From NCBI RefSeq assembly GCF_005233875.1, contig NZ_SZPZ01000002.1, positions 124,001-188,000 of the forward strand: a stretch of 64,000 bases of DNA, in the 5' to 3' direction. Made by a program: the position numbers and the translations under genes. Of this stretch, positions 1-7,461 are shown in pieces. Position 1 is the first letter of the stretch, and each line of letters opens with the position of its first letter. The notes under the pieces are model-generated. The model made no database searches. It saw only the letters and a list, made by a program, of their open reading frames with translations, and was not told the origin of the DNA. Source of the stretch: Kribbella jiaozuonensis (GTDB lineage: Bacteria; Actinomycetota; Actinomycetes; Propionibacteriales; Kribbellaceae).

Positions 1-213
1 CGGCACCCGATCACGCTTGGCCTTGACTGTGGGAGCCACCAGAGCGCCCTGTCCGTTGGACGAAGTAGCCGCACTACGGATCTTCCCCGCCAGGTCGGTG
101 CTGATCTGCTGGTTCGCATTCCGGAGTTCCGTGGATGCGTCCTTGGGCAGCTTCCTGAACGCAGCCAGGGTTTCCTTCGCCCCGGTGATGCGGACCCGTA
201 CGACGATTCCCAT
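1..213 (-). CDS. Phage minor structural protein, HK97 gp10-like (partial)
   Basis: Only the first 71 codons are inside the window; the gene continues past the left edge. The ATG at 213 has AGGGAGG nine bases upstream. The visible protein begins with a short beta-prone segment (GIVVRVRITG) and then a charged helix, the look of gp10-type head-tail or tail components of HK97-like siphophages. It follows the tail assembly chaperone directly, where a tape-measure gene would normally begin, so it could also be a small gene inserted before the tape measure. The family assignment is by appearance only. It is the distal end of the leftward structural operon. Confidence 0.6.
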   Translation of the reverse strand, partial: MGIVVRVRITGAKETLAAFRKLPKDASTELRNANQQISTDLAGKIRSAATSSNGQGALVAPTVKAKRDRVP

Positions 214-229
214 GCTCTGGTGCCTCCCT

Positions 230-678
230 TCACTTCGTGTCGTTGCTGAGGTCGATTGCGTCTGGTGGGAGTTGGCCGGCGTGGTTGTCTTCGGCAAGAA
301 GTTGAACTGCTGTCGCTATGGCTCGCTCTCCTTCTTCGGCCCACGCAGTAGGTGAGATCCCTGTCTGTATGGCTAGTTCGATGAGTGATCGGGAGAGGGA
401 CCCGACTGGGTAGGGTCCGGCTCTTCGTCCGCCGCTTCGTCATCGAACGAAAGGTCAAGTTCGTGCTGGTCTTCCCAGTCCTTCAGAGACCCCGTGAACA
501 GCCCTTGTCGCTTCGCAGCGATGTGCGAGAGCTTGTAGTAATCCGTCAGGTTCGGATCACGCAGAAGCTGCGCGTACGACTTGCCCTTGTTGGTCTTCTC
601 CCAGACCAGCACGTCTCGCGTACCGGCCTTGATTACGAACTCATCCCCGTTGTCGGGAACCACCTTGAACGTGAACAC
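230..678 (-). CDS. Tail assembly chaperone, -1 frameshifted long form (gpGT-like)
   Basis: If ribosomes slip back one base near 391-408, translation leaves the 0 frame before its TAG at 373-375. It then continues through about 55 more residues (SRSLIELAIQTGISPTAW... to ...AIDLSNDTK) and stops at TGA 230-232, 16 bases before the next ATG. The extension has sensible protein composition and no start codon of its own with a ribosome site, and it fills the gap between the chaperone and the next gene exactly. The expected product is about 149 residues. Programmed frameshifting at this gene is conserved in most long-tailed phages. The slip heptamer is not canonical; GGGTCCC at 397-403 is my best candidate. 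Confidence 0.75.
373..678 (-). CDS. Phage tail assembly chaperone, short form (gpG-like)
   Basis: A 101-residue acidic protein directly downstream of the major tail protein, the invariant position of tail assembly chaperones in long-tailed phages. Such proteins coat the tape measure during tail assembly and are not in the virion. The protein has a beta-rich N-terminus, a helical middle (SYAQLLRDPNLTDYYKLSH) and an acidic, disordered C-terminus (DDEAADEEPDPTQ). Its last codons overlap a second reading frame that stays open to 230, giving the classical frameshifted long form listed separately. Size, position and overlap together make the identification strong. Confidence 0.85.
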   Translation of the reverse strand: MFTFKVVPDNGDEFVIKAGTRDVLVWEKTNKGKSYAQLLRDPNLTDYYKLSHIAAKRQGLFTGSLKDWEDQHELDLSFDDEAADEEPDPTQSGPSPDHSSN

Positions 679-719
679 GTCACCCCTCCTCTTACCGCGG
701 GCTTAGTTGCTTCGGGCAC

Positions 720-1121
720 TTACTCGGGATCGGTGAAGACCGGCTGACCCTCACCCGGAAGGTCAACGGAGAAGGTTGCCCACGCACCCTGTTCGCCACC
801 GAAGGCAACGTTCTTGAGGGTGACCGTGATCTCTCCAGAGACCCCACCGGCGACGGGCTCGAAGGTCACAACGACCTTGTCTCCCGCGTTGTCGTTCAGG
901 TAGCGGGCAAGACCAACCGCGTCCTGGTGATCCTGAGGACCGTTGATCGAGAGAGTCCAGGTCGCAGAGTCCACGTCGTTGTAGATGCCAGCAGGCTTCA
1001 AGGTCTTGATGGTCTGCGTGGCCTGGTCCGGGGTCAGTACGACGCTGGTGACCTGGAGCGTGTAATCCGTAGCTCCGAACTTCACCAGCGAATCCCGCAT
1101 GACATACGGCGCGAAAGGCAT
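720..1121 (-). CDS. Phage major tail protein
   Basis: A protein of about 133 residues rich in beta strands and Gly/Thr/Val (TWTLSINGPQDHQD, VVVTFEPVAGGVSGEITVTLKN), placed between a tail terminator-like gene and the tail assembly chaperone, which is the standard place for the tube-forming major tail protein. An upstream ATG at 1127 overlaps the preceding stop as ATGA, but AGGAG lies only three bases before it. The same AGGAG is nine bases before the ATG at 1121, so I favour the later start. It belongs to the leftward late operon. Confidence 0.8.
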   Translation of the reverse strand: MPFAPYVMRDSLVKFGATDYTLQVTSVVLTPDQATQTIKTLKPAGIYNDVDSATWTLSINGPQDHQDAVGLARYLNDNAGDKVVVTFEPVAGGVSGEITVTLKNVAFGGEQGAWATFSVDLPGEGQPVFTDPE

Positions 1122-1123
1122 GG

Positions 1124-1456
1124 TCATTCACTCCTACACGTGATCGAAATGGCGAACAGGTCGCCGTCTGTTTTGGTCAGGTCCGCGCGGTCCACGAAGG
1201 CCACCGGATTGATTGCTGCGAACAACGGATCTGTCAGCTCATCGAGCTGCTCGATCGCCGTGTCTTCGTTGCCGCTGAGGATCACCAGGACTCGCCACGT
1301 GACCTGAAATGCGTAAGCGGGGCCACGTTCGATCGAACCGATGAGGGGCCACGCATCACCGGGTGACACCGTGTTGGGCTTGGTCGTGTAGCCCTTCACA
1401 CCAGGAACGGTGCTCGCCGCATCAGCCAGGGCCTGACGTGTTGCAAGAAAGCTCAT
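1124..1456 (-). CDS. Phage tail terminator-like protein
   Basis: A 110-residue protein starting MSFLATRQALADAASTVPGV. An N-terminal helix and a central strand pair with GDAWPLIGSIERGPAYAFQVTW, ending in a strand (LFAISITCRSE), is the usual arrangement of tail-terminator and tail-completion proteins. It sits between the head-tail adaptor and the major tail protein, as in HK97-like gene order. Its start overlaps the upstream stop as ATGA (1453-1456), so the two genes are translationally coupled. The functional name rests on order and size more than on motifs. Confidence 0.65.
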   Translation of the reverse strand: MSFLATRQALADAASTVPGVKGYTTKPNTVSPGDAWPLIGSIERGPAYAFQVTWRVLVILSGNEDTAIEQLDELTDPLFAAINPVAFVDRADLTKTDGDLFAISITCRSE

Positions 1457-1797
1457 CCGACTACCAGCCTTCTGAACGGGGCCTCCAGACGACGCACTTC
1501 CGGATCACGTCCAGGGAGTACGACGGTGGAGCTGCCGAACTCGTCGTTGTCCTGGAGCACGGCCAGGGGCTGAGACCTCATCTCGATGGCCCGCTGGCAT
1601 CTCCGGAGCAGTGCCGCCGCCAGATCGTCCGGGTAGTCCTCCGGATCAGCCGGGAGACGGCATACACGGCCCTGTGCGGCTGTTTCCGCGTCCAGGACGG
1701 ACTGGAGGGCAGGATCAGTCCAGCGAGCCTCAGAGAAGCCCGTAGCCCCGCCCAGGTACGCCTTCAGCTCAGCGAGCGTCGGGAGCGCCATGGTCAT
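1453..1797 (-). CDS. Phage head-tail connector (gp6-like adaptor)
   Basis: About 114 mainly helical residues (LPTLAELKAYLGG..., DDLAAALLRRCQRAIEMRSQPLA), matching the small helical adaptor proteins that ring the portal and join head to tail. It follows the capsid and a small basic gene and precedes the tail terminator-like gene. Three possible starts lie close together (GTG 1800, ATG 1797, ATG 1791). AAGGG is six bases before 1797, which I chose. The C-terminal charged segment (GRDPEVRRLEAPFRRLVVG) overlaps the next gene by four bases. Confidence 0.65.
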   Translation of the reverse strand: MTMALPTLAELKAYLGGATGFSEARWTDPALQSVLDAETAAQGRVCRLPADPEDYPDDLAAALLRRCQRAIEMRSQPLAVLQDNDEFGSSTVVLPGRDPEVRRLEAPFRRLVVG

Positions 1798-1811
1798 CAC
1801 CTGCCCTTCAG

Positions 1812-1976
1812 TCAGTTGGTGCGGTACCGCTTGCGTCGATCACCGATCGGTTCGCCTCTGTGCTGCTGGCGACGATCGGTGCCTTTGGCCACTGGCGTGG
1901 CCTCGACTTCTGCGGGGTCCGTCACCGCAGCCGGTTCAGCGACTGCGGGACGGCCCTTCTTGCGTCGGCTGGTCAT
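1812..1976 (-). CDS. Small basic phage protein between capsid and connector
   Basis: A 54-residue ORF (MTSRRKKGRPAVAEPAAVTD...RGEPIGDRRKRYRTN) whose ATG overlaps the capsid stop by one base (TAATG), typical of coupled phage genes. Both ends are strongly basic and the middle is Ala/Pro/Glu-rich. Small basic proteins are common in this slot of actinophage genomes, but I do not recognise a defined function. There is no separate ribosome-binding site, so expression would depend on termination-reinitiation after the capsid. Confidence 0.5.
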   Translation of the reverse strand: MTSRRKKGRPAVAEPAAVTDPAEVEATPVAKGTDRRQQHRGEPIGDRRKRYRTN

Positions 1977-4963
1977 TACGCGGTGGTGTCGTAGATGACC
2001 TGACGAACGCCGCCCAGATCGGAATTGGCGAACGCCTTGTAGCCCCAGATGGCCAAATCGACCATCGCCACCGGCGCGTAGTTGCCGGAAGCATCCGTAC
2101 CCGGGAACTCCAGACGCTGCGGAGCGCTCGCCCATCCGTGGACGGTCGAGGGGTCGAAGAGCCAGGAGTTGTTCGGGCTGCCAGGTGTGGACGGAAGAGC
2201 CCACGACGGAACACCCGTCACACCAGCAAGATCGAGCTGCGTGAACCGGCGCGAGCTGGTGCCGTTCGCGTTGGTCGGGTTGATCTGCGGGAAGAGCTTG
2301 CGACCCGTGCTGTCCACCGCAGCCACGAAGGTCTTGTAGAGCGCCTTCTCCACAGCGAACGCCTCGAAGTCGTAGCCACGGATGAACTGAAGATCAGCAA
2401 CCGCCGCGTCCCACGCAGCCGCCAGGTCGTCATCGACGGCACCGGCAGTGAGGGTGATGTCCGTTGCCGCAGTCAACGTGTTCAGGAACGTGGCCGTAGC
2501 GGTCTCCAGACCTTCCTTCCAGCCCCGGACCATCTGGTTGAAGATGAGGCCGGACACAGCCGGGTTGCCGCCCATGTCCCACACCTCACGGGTGATGGAA
2601 GCCTTGCCAGAGGTCGGCGTCGGAGTGATGGTCTGGTTGGTCGTCACGAACGTGCCCGAGGTGGGTTCGGTCCCCTGCGTGTGATCACCGACGAGACCGG
2701 ACGAGCTGGAGAACTTCGGGAACGCGAAGGGCTGCACTCCGTTCGGCGGAGCACCCTTGGTGATGAAGTTCCACAGCGGAGTCCGGTAGTCCCGCTGATC
2801 CACGTACATGTCCGGACGCTGAATGGTCGGGTTGACCGTGGCAACATCCGTGGTGTCCACATCGAACGTGGCCTTGATCAGCGCCATGACCCGCTTGCCC
2901 GCTTCGGTCCGGTCACCGAACTCGTCACGAGCGCGAGCCATCTCGTGCAGGTCAGCAGAGAACACGTGCTCAGTCGGGAGGAAGTTGCCTCCCCGATCGA
3001 ACTTGTAGGGCAGCTCTTCCTTCACGTCGAACTGCGGGGTGACGACACCAACCGTCTCCCGTGGCGGAAGGTCACCTTCCTTTGGCTTGCTCCACTCATC
3101 GAAGAGAGCCTTGATCTGCTCCTTGGCCTGGTCGGCAGTCAGTGCCGCCACGACCTTCGAGCTCAGATCGAAGGTGGCCGGCGGGGTGGTGCACTCGACA
3201 ACACCAGCGGCGTGAACGTGGCCGCACTTGTCGCATTCCATTGCGATTTCCTTTCCAGTGAAAGCCGAAGACGCAGCCACGGCCTGGACCCGTGCGTCAT
3301 CGAACGCAGGGCATGGGGTGAGGGAGATTTCGGCGAGAGGGGCCGCGATGGCATGCATCACGCCGTTCTTCTCGCTGTAGATGCCGCCTTGTGCGACACC
3401 AACGGAGAGGCCGTCCCACACGCCGTCTTCCGCCAGGGTCAGGGCTCGATCACCTTCGGGGCCGCGAGCAACGGAGAACTTGGCCATCAGGCCCGCGTCC
3501 GTCTCCTCCAGGGAGGTTGCCTTCCCAACGGCCTGCTTCCAGTCGTGGCCAGCAAGGAGCTTCACCCGGGACACATCGCTGAAGACCAGCGTTCCCTTGG
3601 AGAACTGCCAGAGCTTGCCGCCTGACCGGGCTGTCTTCCCGTACGGCACCGCAAGACCGGTGATGGTGCGGGACTCTCGATCGACAGAGAACGTGCTGCC
3701 GGTTGCCTGAGCTTCTAGCTTCAGCTCAATCATGGGTGAACTGAAGGTGTTCACTTCGATGTCCTCCTGAGCAGTAGGTGCCGCAGGCAACGCAGGCGTC
3801 TCACGAAGCTGCGTGAGCTGTTCCGCGGACAGGGGTGGGCGGTCCTCAAGCTCGCGAATCTCTTCGTGCGTGATGGCCCCGACCTCAAGGCCGATCTGAT
3901 ACGCCTGGTAGCGCGTGAGGGTGTCGGAGCGGAGATAGGCATCCAGGTTGAAGCGCGTGTAGTAGCCCCGTGGGGTTACGTCGTTCATCCCAAGGCGGTC
4001 TTCGATCGCGTGTAGATACGGACCAAGAACGTCATCCAGGAACGCCTTCTTGCGGTCCTCGCTGTTCTGGTACGTGCGAGACGTGGTGCTCACGCCCAGG
4101 TCCTCAGGGTCAACACCAACCAGGCGAGCAATCTCAAGGACTGCGTGTTGCCGGGCCTCAGCGAGCTGGAGGTCCTTCGGGTTCCACGACAACGCGTTGT
4201 ACTTCAGGGCTGCGGGCACGTAGGCGTCCGCGTTCTTCTGCCGTGCTGACTTCCACGCGGCCATCAGCTCAACCACGTCATCGTCTTCAGCCGGGTCCGC
4301 ACCCTCAGCCGGGGTGAAGATCCCCTGAGGCATGGGAGATGCAGCAGATCGAGCAGCAGCAGCATCGAGCTGGAGACACGTACGGATCGCACGAGCACCG
4401 GCAACCAACAGCGGGTCATTGGGGCTGTGGAAGATGATCAGCTCTGCTTCGGGAAGCTCTTCCTCAGCCATGCCCTGTGTCGAACCATCACGGCGTAGGT
4501 ACGCCTTCTGGTTCTTCCGGATGGTGACGCTGCGGGGATCGAGACGACGGATCTTCGTGGGGTAGCCGTGCCACCCGAACTGGATCACACGCCAGTAGGC
4601 GATCCCTTCGAACAGAAGGTCTTCAACAGTGCGGATCATCGTGACGGAACGCGGGAGATCCGACTCCGGCTGAATGAACAGCGGCCAGTCCCCAACGCTC
4701 TGCTGCGTCGGTCCGTACATCGCGACGGGAAGAGTGCCCAGGCTTCCGGACACGAGATCCCGCACACGCTTCACAGCCGGGACCTGAATGGCCTCCGTAC
4801 GCGAGACACGAGAAGCGGGAGCAACGAAGTCGTCATAGGAGCTGTACCCGAAGAACTCAGGCGGGATGGACTCCCTATCCACAACGAAAGTCGGGCCGCC
4901 CTGACCCTCCAGGGCAGCCTGTACGACCGGTGACCGGCCAAACAGCGCGCCAATAAACCCCAT
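1976..4963 (-). CDS. Portal-protease-major capsid fusion protein
   Basis: One uninterrupted 995-codon frame carries three modules normally made as separate proteins. Residues 1 to about 400 are an HK97-type portal (QVPAVKRVRDLVSGSLGTLPV, later DLGVSTTSRTYQN and a helical C-terminus). Residues about 410-565 are a prohead protease with the S78-type catalytic pair H473 (AGHDW) and S520 (DGLSVGV). Residues about 575-995 are an HK97-fold major capsid protein ending IYDTTA. Good ribosome-binding sites with in-frame starts lie at both module borders (V404 and M575), so separate protease and capsid could also be made. A cysteine/histidine cluster (C577, C580, H582, H584, C591) opens the capsid module. 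The portal start has no obvious Shine-Dalgarno sequence. The modules are clear; how the ORF is processed is not. Confidence 0.9.
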   Translation of the reverse strand: MGFIGALFGRSPVVQAALEGQGGPTFVVDRESIPPEFFGYSSYDDFVAPASRVSRTEAIQVPAVKRVRDLVSGSLGTLPVAMYGPTQQSVGDWPLFIQPESDLPRSVTMIRTVEDLLFEGIAYWRVIQFGWHGYPTKIRRLDPRSVTIRKNQKAYLRRDGSTQGMAEEELPEAELIIFHSPNDPLLVAGARAIRTCLQLDAAAARSAASPMPQGIFTPAEGADPAEDDDVVELMAAWKSARQKNADAYVPAALKYNALSWNPKDLQLAEARQHAVLEIARLVGVDPEDLGVSTTSRTYQNSEDRKKAFLDDVLGPYLHAIEDRLGMNDVTPRGYYTRFNLDAYLRSDTLTRYQAYQIGLEVGAITHEEIRELEDRPPLSAEQLTQLRETPALPAAPTAQEDIEVNTFSSPMIELKLEAQATGSTFSVDRESRTITGLAVPYGKTARSGGKLWQFSKGTLVFSDVSRVKLLAGHDWKQAVGKATSLEETDAGLMAKFSVARGPEGDRALTLAEDGVWDGLSVGVAQGGIYSEKNGVMHAIAAPLAEISLTPCPAFDDARVQAVAASSAFTGKEIAMECDKCGHVHAAGVVECTTPPATFDLSSKVVAALTADQAKEQIKALFDEWSKPKEGDLPPRETVGVVTPQFDVKEELPYKFDRGGNFLPTEHVFSADLHEMARARDEFGDRTEAGKRVMALIKATFDVDTTDVATVNPTIQRPDMYVDQRDYRTPLWNFITKGAPPNGVQPFAFPKFSSSSGLVGDHTQGTEPTSGTFVTTNQTITPTPTSGKASITREVWDMGGNPAVSGLIFNQMVRGWKEGLETATATFLNTLTAATDITLTAGAVDDDLAAAWDAAVADLQFIRGYDFEAFAVEKALYKTFVAAVDSTGRKLFPQINPTNANGTSSRRFTQLDLAGVTGVPSWALPSTPGSPNNSWLFDPSTVHGWASAPQRLEFPGTDASGNYAPVAMVDLAIWGYKAFANSDLGGVRQVIYDTTA
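3239..3256 (-). promoter_or_regulatory. Internal ribosome-binding site and ATG for the capsid module
   Basis: Within the fused ORF, GGAAAGGA is followed after seven bases by ATG at 3241, in frame with and exactly at the head of the capsid module (M575, MECDKCGH). Initiation here would give a 421-residue capsid protein. This would help solve the stoichiometry problem of fusing a protein needed in hundreds of copies to a portal needed in twelve. Confidence 0.65.
3752..3768 (-). promoter_or_regulatory. Internal ribosome-binding site and GTG for the protease module
   Basis: AGGAGG at 3763-3768 is spaced eight bases from an in-frame GTG at 3754 (V404, VNTFSSPMIELK), just before the protease module. 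It is one of the strongest Shine-Dalgarno matches in the prophage. It looks like the original ribosome site of a separate protease gene. Confidence 0.65.
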
Positions 4964-5081
4964 AAGCGGAGGTTTACATAAGCCGCCGCTTATTCGCTCA
5001 GGAACTCATTTGCTTGCCTCGGGTCACTCTTCCGCGGCTACTTCGATCAACAGTGGAAACTCAATGAAATAAGGGCTTTCA

Positions 5082-6899
5082 TCACGCGGCCACGATGATT
5101 CGGGGCTTTCCCAGGCTCTTCTTCCGGCAGTCCGTCACAGCCCACACAGCAGTCTTGATGGCATCTGCACGCCCGTGAGAGACCATCCGTGGCCCATCTG
5201 CACCAGGCACCGTTCTGGCTCCCACGACCTGTCCAGTCAGGTGTTCCCCGCCGTCATGCAGGACCACGTACTCAGACAGCAGACGGCCCAGCTCCTGGAC
5301 AGATGCACCCACGCGTCCCGATCCCTTCTTGACCTGCACACCCTTCAGTGCGGGATCTTCGAGCAGAGACGCGCCCACAGTGGCGGTACGACGGAACTTG
5401 GTTGCCTTCAGTGCATCCACTGCGTTCGTCAGATCATCGAAGTCCTTGACTGAGACAACAACCTCTTCTTCGAGCCTCCAGGCGAGTGCGAGAGACACAC
5501 CCTGTCCGAACCAGTCCTCTATAGCTGCCGCATCCGGAACCCGCTTCGGTGTGTCCTCCACCAGGGATGCCCACTCGTTCGGCTTCACGATGGGTTCTCC
5601 CCGGCCCGCAGATGCACCAGTGAGCTGCCAGATGTTCAGGTACTGAGCAAGGAACCCCTGCATGGGATCAGGGTCATCTGCTGCCGGATCAGCCTCACCA
5701 GCAAGAGCCTTGGAGTATTTGTCCGCAATCATCTTGCGTCGGTCCTCTGACCAGTGCGGAGAGGCAGCCTTCCACGTTTCGATTGCAGATGGATCTTGGC
5801 CGGCGGTTGCTCCCCACAGCAGCAGAAGGGTTTCTGTGTCCTCAGAAGTGATCGCATCTCGAAGATGTGTCTTCATCAGCGAGGTGGCTTTGCGGTGTGC
5901 CGTGCTGGTCAGGTGGAGCTGGGGTGACAGCCTCTCCAGGGTTGCCGGTTCCAAGCCCTCAGACACCGCATCAGGCTTCACGTTCCATGCCTCATCGACA
6001 ATGCCGAAGGTGACATCAAAGCTGTACCCCGCAGCCTCCTGCGCACTGACGATCCACCGGTCTCCATCAGGTGTTTCGATCTGCTCCTTACCGTTGCCAC
6101 GAGCCACAGTCCATCCAGCAACCTTCTCGGCCCAGGGCCATGCACCACGCTGAATCTCCCGGCACACCTTCAGGTCACTGCCGATGTGAATCACGGTCTG
6201 CACTTCACCGAAGAGAGTTGGGTGCGCCATCCGCCACAGTGCGAGTCCACGAAGACGAACGCTCTTCCCGGCTCGTCGGGGGCAGCTCTCCAGTACGACG
6301 CGATGACACAGGCTCCCGTCCTCCCGGTGTTCGAGCTGACGGGTGATCCCCAGCTTTTGCCACCACCGGAGCTTGATGTGCCGTCCAGTGGGGTCTGTCT
6401 GCGTGCTCTCAATCCAGTCGATGGCCTGTTGCCCGTACGACCCAACAGCGTCGTCGGGAGGCAACGACATGTACAGCGGAGGGGATGCGTCTTCGGGGAC
6501 CTCCAGAAGCCCTCTGAGCCACGAATAGCCCTCTAGACGCCCTGGACTCCACAGCAGCTCCGCACGGGCCTCTACGGGCTTCTCAGTGCCGGGGAGAGAA
6601 CGGACACTCAGGGCGGGATGTCCTGGAGCTGATCCAGGGGAAAACTGACCCTGGTTCTTGGTGATTCTCTTTGATCTGGGATCACCAATTTTGTTGTTGC
6701 ATGGCTTGCACGCTGATTGCAGACGATCAGGCGGGACTATGAGTCCGCGCTTCACACCATCAATGTGGTGGACCTGTGTCGCTTGCTCAGTGCACACACC
6801 AGTGATCTTGAGCTGGCATTGGTAGTTGTCTCGGGCCAGCACGGAAGCACGCAGCTTGCGCCATGCCCTGGTGCTGCCACCACTCCATGCCTTGCTCAT
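5082..6899 (-). CDS. Terminase large subunit with N-terminal HNH nuclease domain
   Basis: A 605-residue packaging ATPase. Residues about 20-75 form an HNH nuclease module: C28, C36, VHHIDG at 43-48 and CKPCNNK at 64-70. The terminase follows, with Walker A CPRRAGKS at 206-213 and Walker B FGIVDEAW at 298-305 (D302, E303). A C-terminal nuclease region ends GRADAIKTAVWAV. In many HK97-like phages the HNH protein is a separate gene next to the terminase; here they are one chain. I see no separate small terminase in this window. The expected first acidic residue of the nuclease site is unclear (FGQGVSLALAW rather than a GxD motif). This is the first gene of the leftward late operon. Confidence 0.88.
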   Translation of the reverse strand: MSKAWSGGSTRAWRKLRASVLARDNYQCQLKITGVCTEQATQVHHIDGVKRGLIVPPDRLQSACKPCNNKIGDPRSKRITKNQGQFSPGSAPGHPALSVRSLPGTEKPVEARAELLWSPGRLEGYSWLRGLLEVPEDASPPLYMSLPPDDAVGSYGQQAIDWIESTQTDPTGRHIKLRWWQKLGITRQLEHREDGSLCHRVVLESCPRRAGKSVRLRGLALWRMAHPTLFGEVQTVIHIGSDLKVCREIQRGAWPWAEKVAGWTVARGNGKEQIETPDGDRWIVSAQEAAGYSFDVTFGIVDEAWNVKPDAVSEGLEPATLERLSPQLHLTSTAHRKATSLMKTHLRDAITSEDTETLLLLWGATAGQDPSAIETWKAASPHWSEDRRKMIADKYSKALAGEADPAADDPDPMQGFLAQYLNIWQLTGASAGRGEPIVKPNEWASLVEDTPKRVPDAAAIEDWFGQGVSLALAWRLEEEVVVSVKDFDDLTNAVDALKATKFRRTATVGASLLEDPALKGVQVKKGSGRVGASVQELGRLLSEYVVLHDGGEHLTGQVVGARTVPGADGPRMVSHGRADAIKTAVWAVTDCRKKSLGKPRIIVAA

Positions 6900-6930
6900 T
6901 GCCCTGCTTCCCCTTCCTGCTCCCGGTTAG

Positions 6931-6968
6931 CTCACCCCCTGCCCACGGGAGCGCAAGCAGGGGGTGAG
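6931..6968. terminator. Perfect 12-bp hairpin in the prophage divergent region
   Basis: CTCACCCCCTGC at 6931-6942 is repeated in inverse at 6957-6968 around a 14-base loop. It lies just upstream of the terminase start, between the leftward late and rightward early genes. It has no T tract, so it may be an operator or an insulating hairpin rather than a normal intrinsic terminator. Confidence 0.55.
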
Positions 6969-7061
6969 TTGGAGGGGTGACTCCAATACCAAGGCTAGGT
7001 GTGTTCCTGCATTCCCTTGTGTGCTTGGGCTTTTCGATACCAGATCATTCGGGAGTTCTGT

Positions 7062-7093
7062 TTGACGTGCACCAGGTGAATCTAGCTAGGTTC
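7062..7093 (+). promoter_or_regulatory. Candidate early promoter with overlapping palindromic operator
   Basis: TTGACG (7062-7067) and TAGGTT (7087-7092) form a possible promoter with a long 19-base spacer. The near-palindrome GAATCTAGCTAGGTTC at 7078-7093 covers the -10 region. The gene 39 bases downstream encodes a ribbon-helix-helix protein, a class that commonly represses its own promoter through such inverted repeats, so autoregulation is a reasonable guess. Confidence 0.45.
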
Positions 7094-7131
7094 TGGCAAG
7101 AGTTAGCAAGACAACCGAAGGAGCCCACCTG

Positions 7132-7392
7132 ATGACTGATAAGCGGCATACGTCCGTTGTTCTTCCATCCGAGCTGGCTGATGGGCTTGATGCTCTTCAG
7201 TCCCGGGATGACCGCTCGAAGAACTACCTGATCAACCGTGCGGTGAAGGAGCTGCTGGAGCGTGAGGGTGTTCTCGCCCGGCCCAAGCGCAAGCGACCCA
7301 AGAAGCTGAACTCCGTTGAGCAGGCGTATCTGCTTCACCCGGAACGCTTCCCCAAGGTCGAAGACGTGATGACCGGAGGCGACCCCAAATGA
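7132..7392 (+). CDS. Ribbon-helix-helix DNA-binding protein
   Basis: 86 residues. The N-terminus (RHTSVVLPSELADGLDALQSRDDRSKNYLINRAVKELLEREG) has the beta strand plus two helices of the MetJ/Arc/CopG fold, with SKNYLINRAVKELL as the second helix. A basic patch (RPKRKRPKK) follows and then a short acidic tail. GAAGGAG lies eight bases before the ATG. It is the first rightward gene after the divergent region and probably controls the early genes or the late/early switch. The specific regulatory role is inferred from position. Confidence 0.75.
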   Translation: MTDKRHTSVVLPSELADGLDALQSRDDRSKNYLINRAVKELLEREGVLARPKRKRPKKLNSVEQAYLLHPERFPKVEDVMTGGDPK

Positions 7393-7461
7393 AGAACGGG
7401 CCAGGGTTGCTGACCCCTGACCCGTCCAATACCCGCTATGGCTATCTAGGAGCGTATCTCA

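Noticed and set aside
1790..3625. A 611-codon open frame on the plus strand opposite the phage head gene
   Set aside because: It is the antisense of clear capsid and protease modules, has Arg/His-rich random-like composition and no ribosome site.
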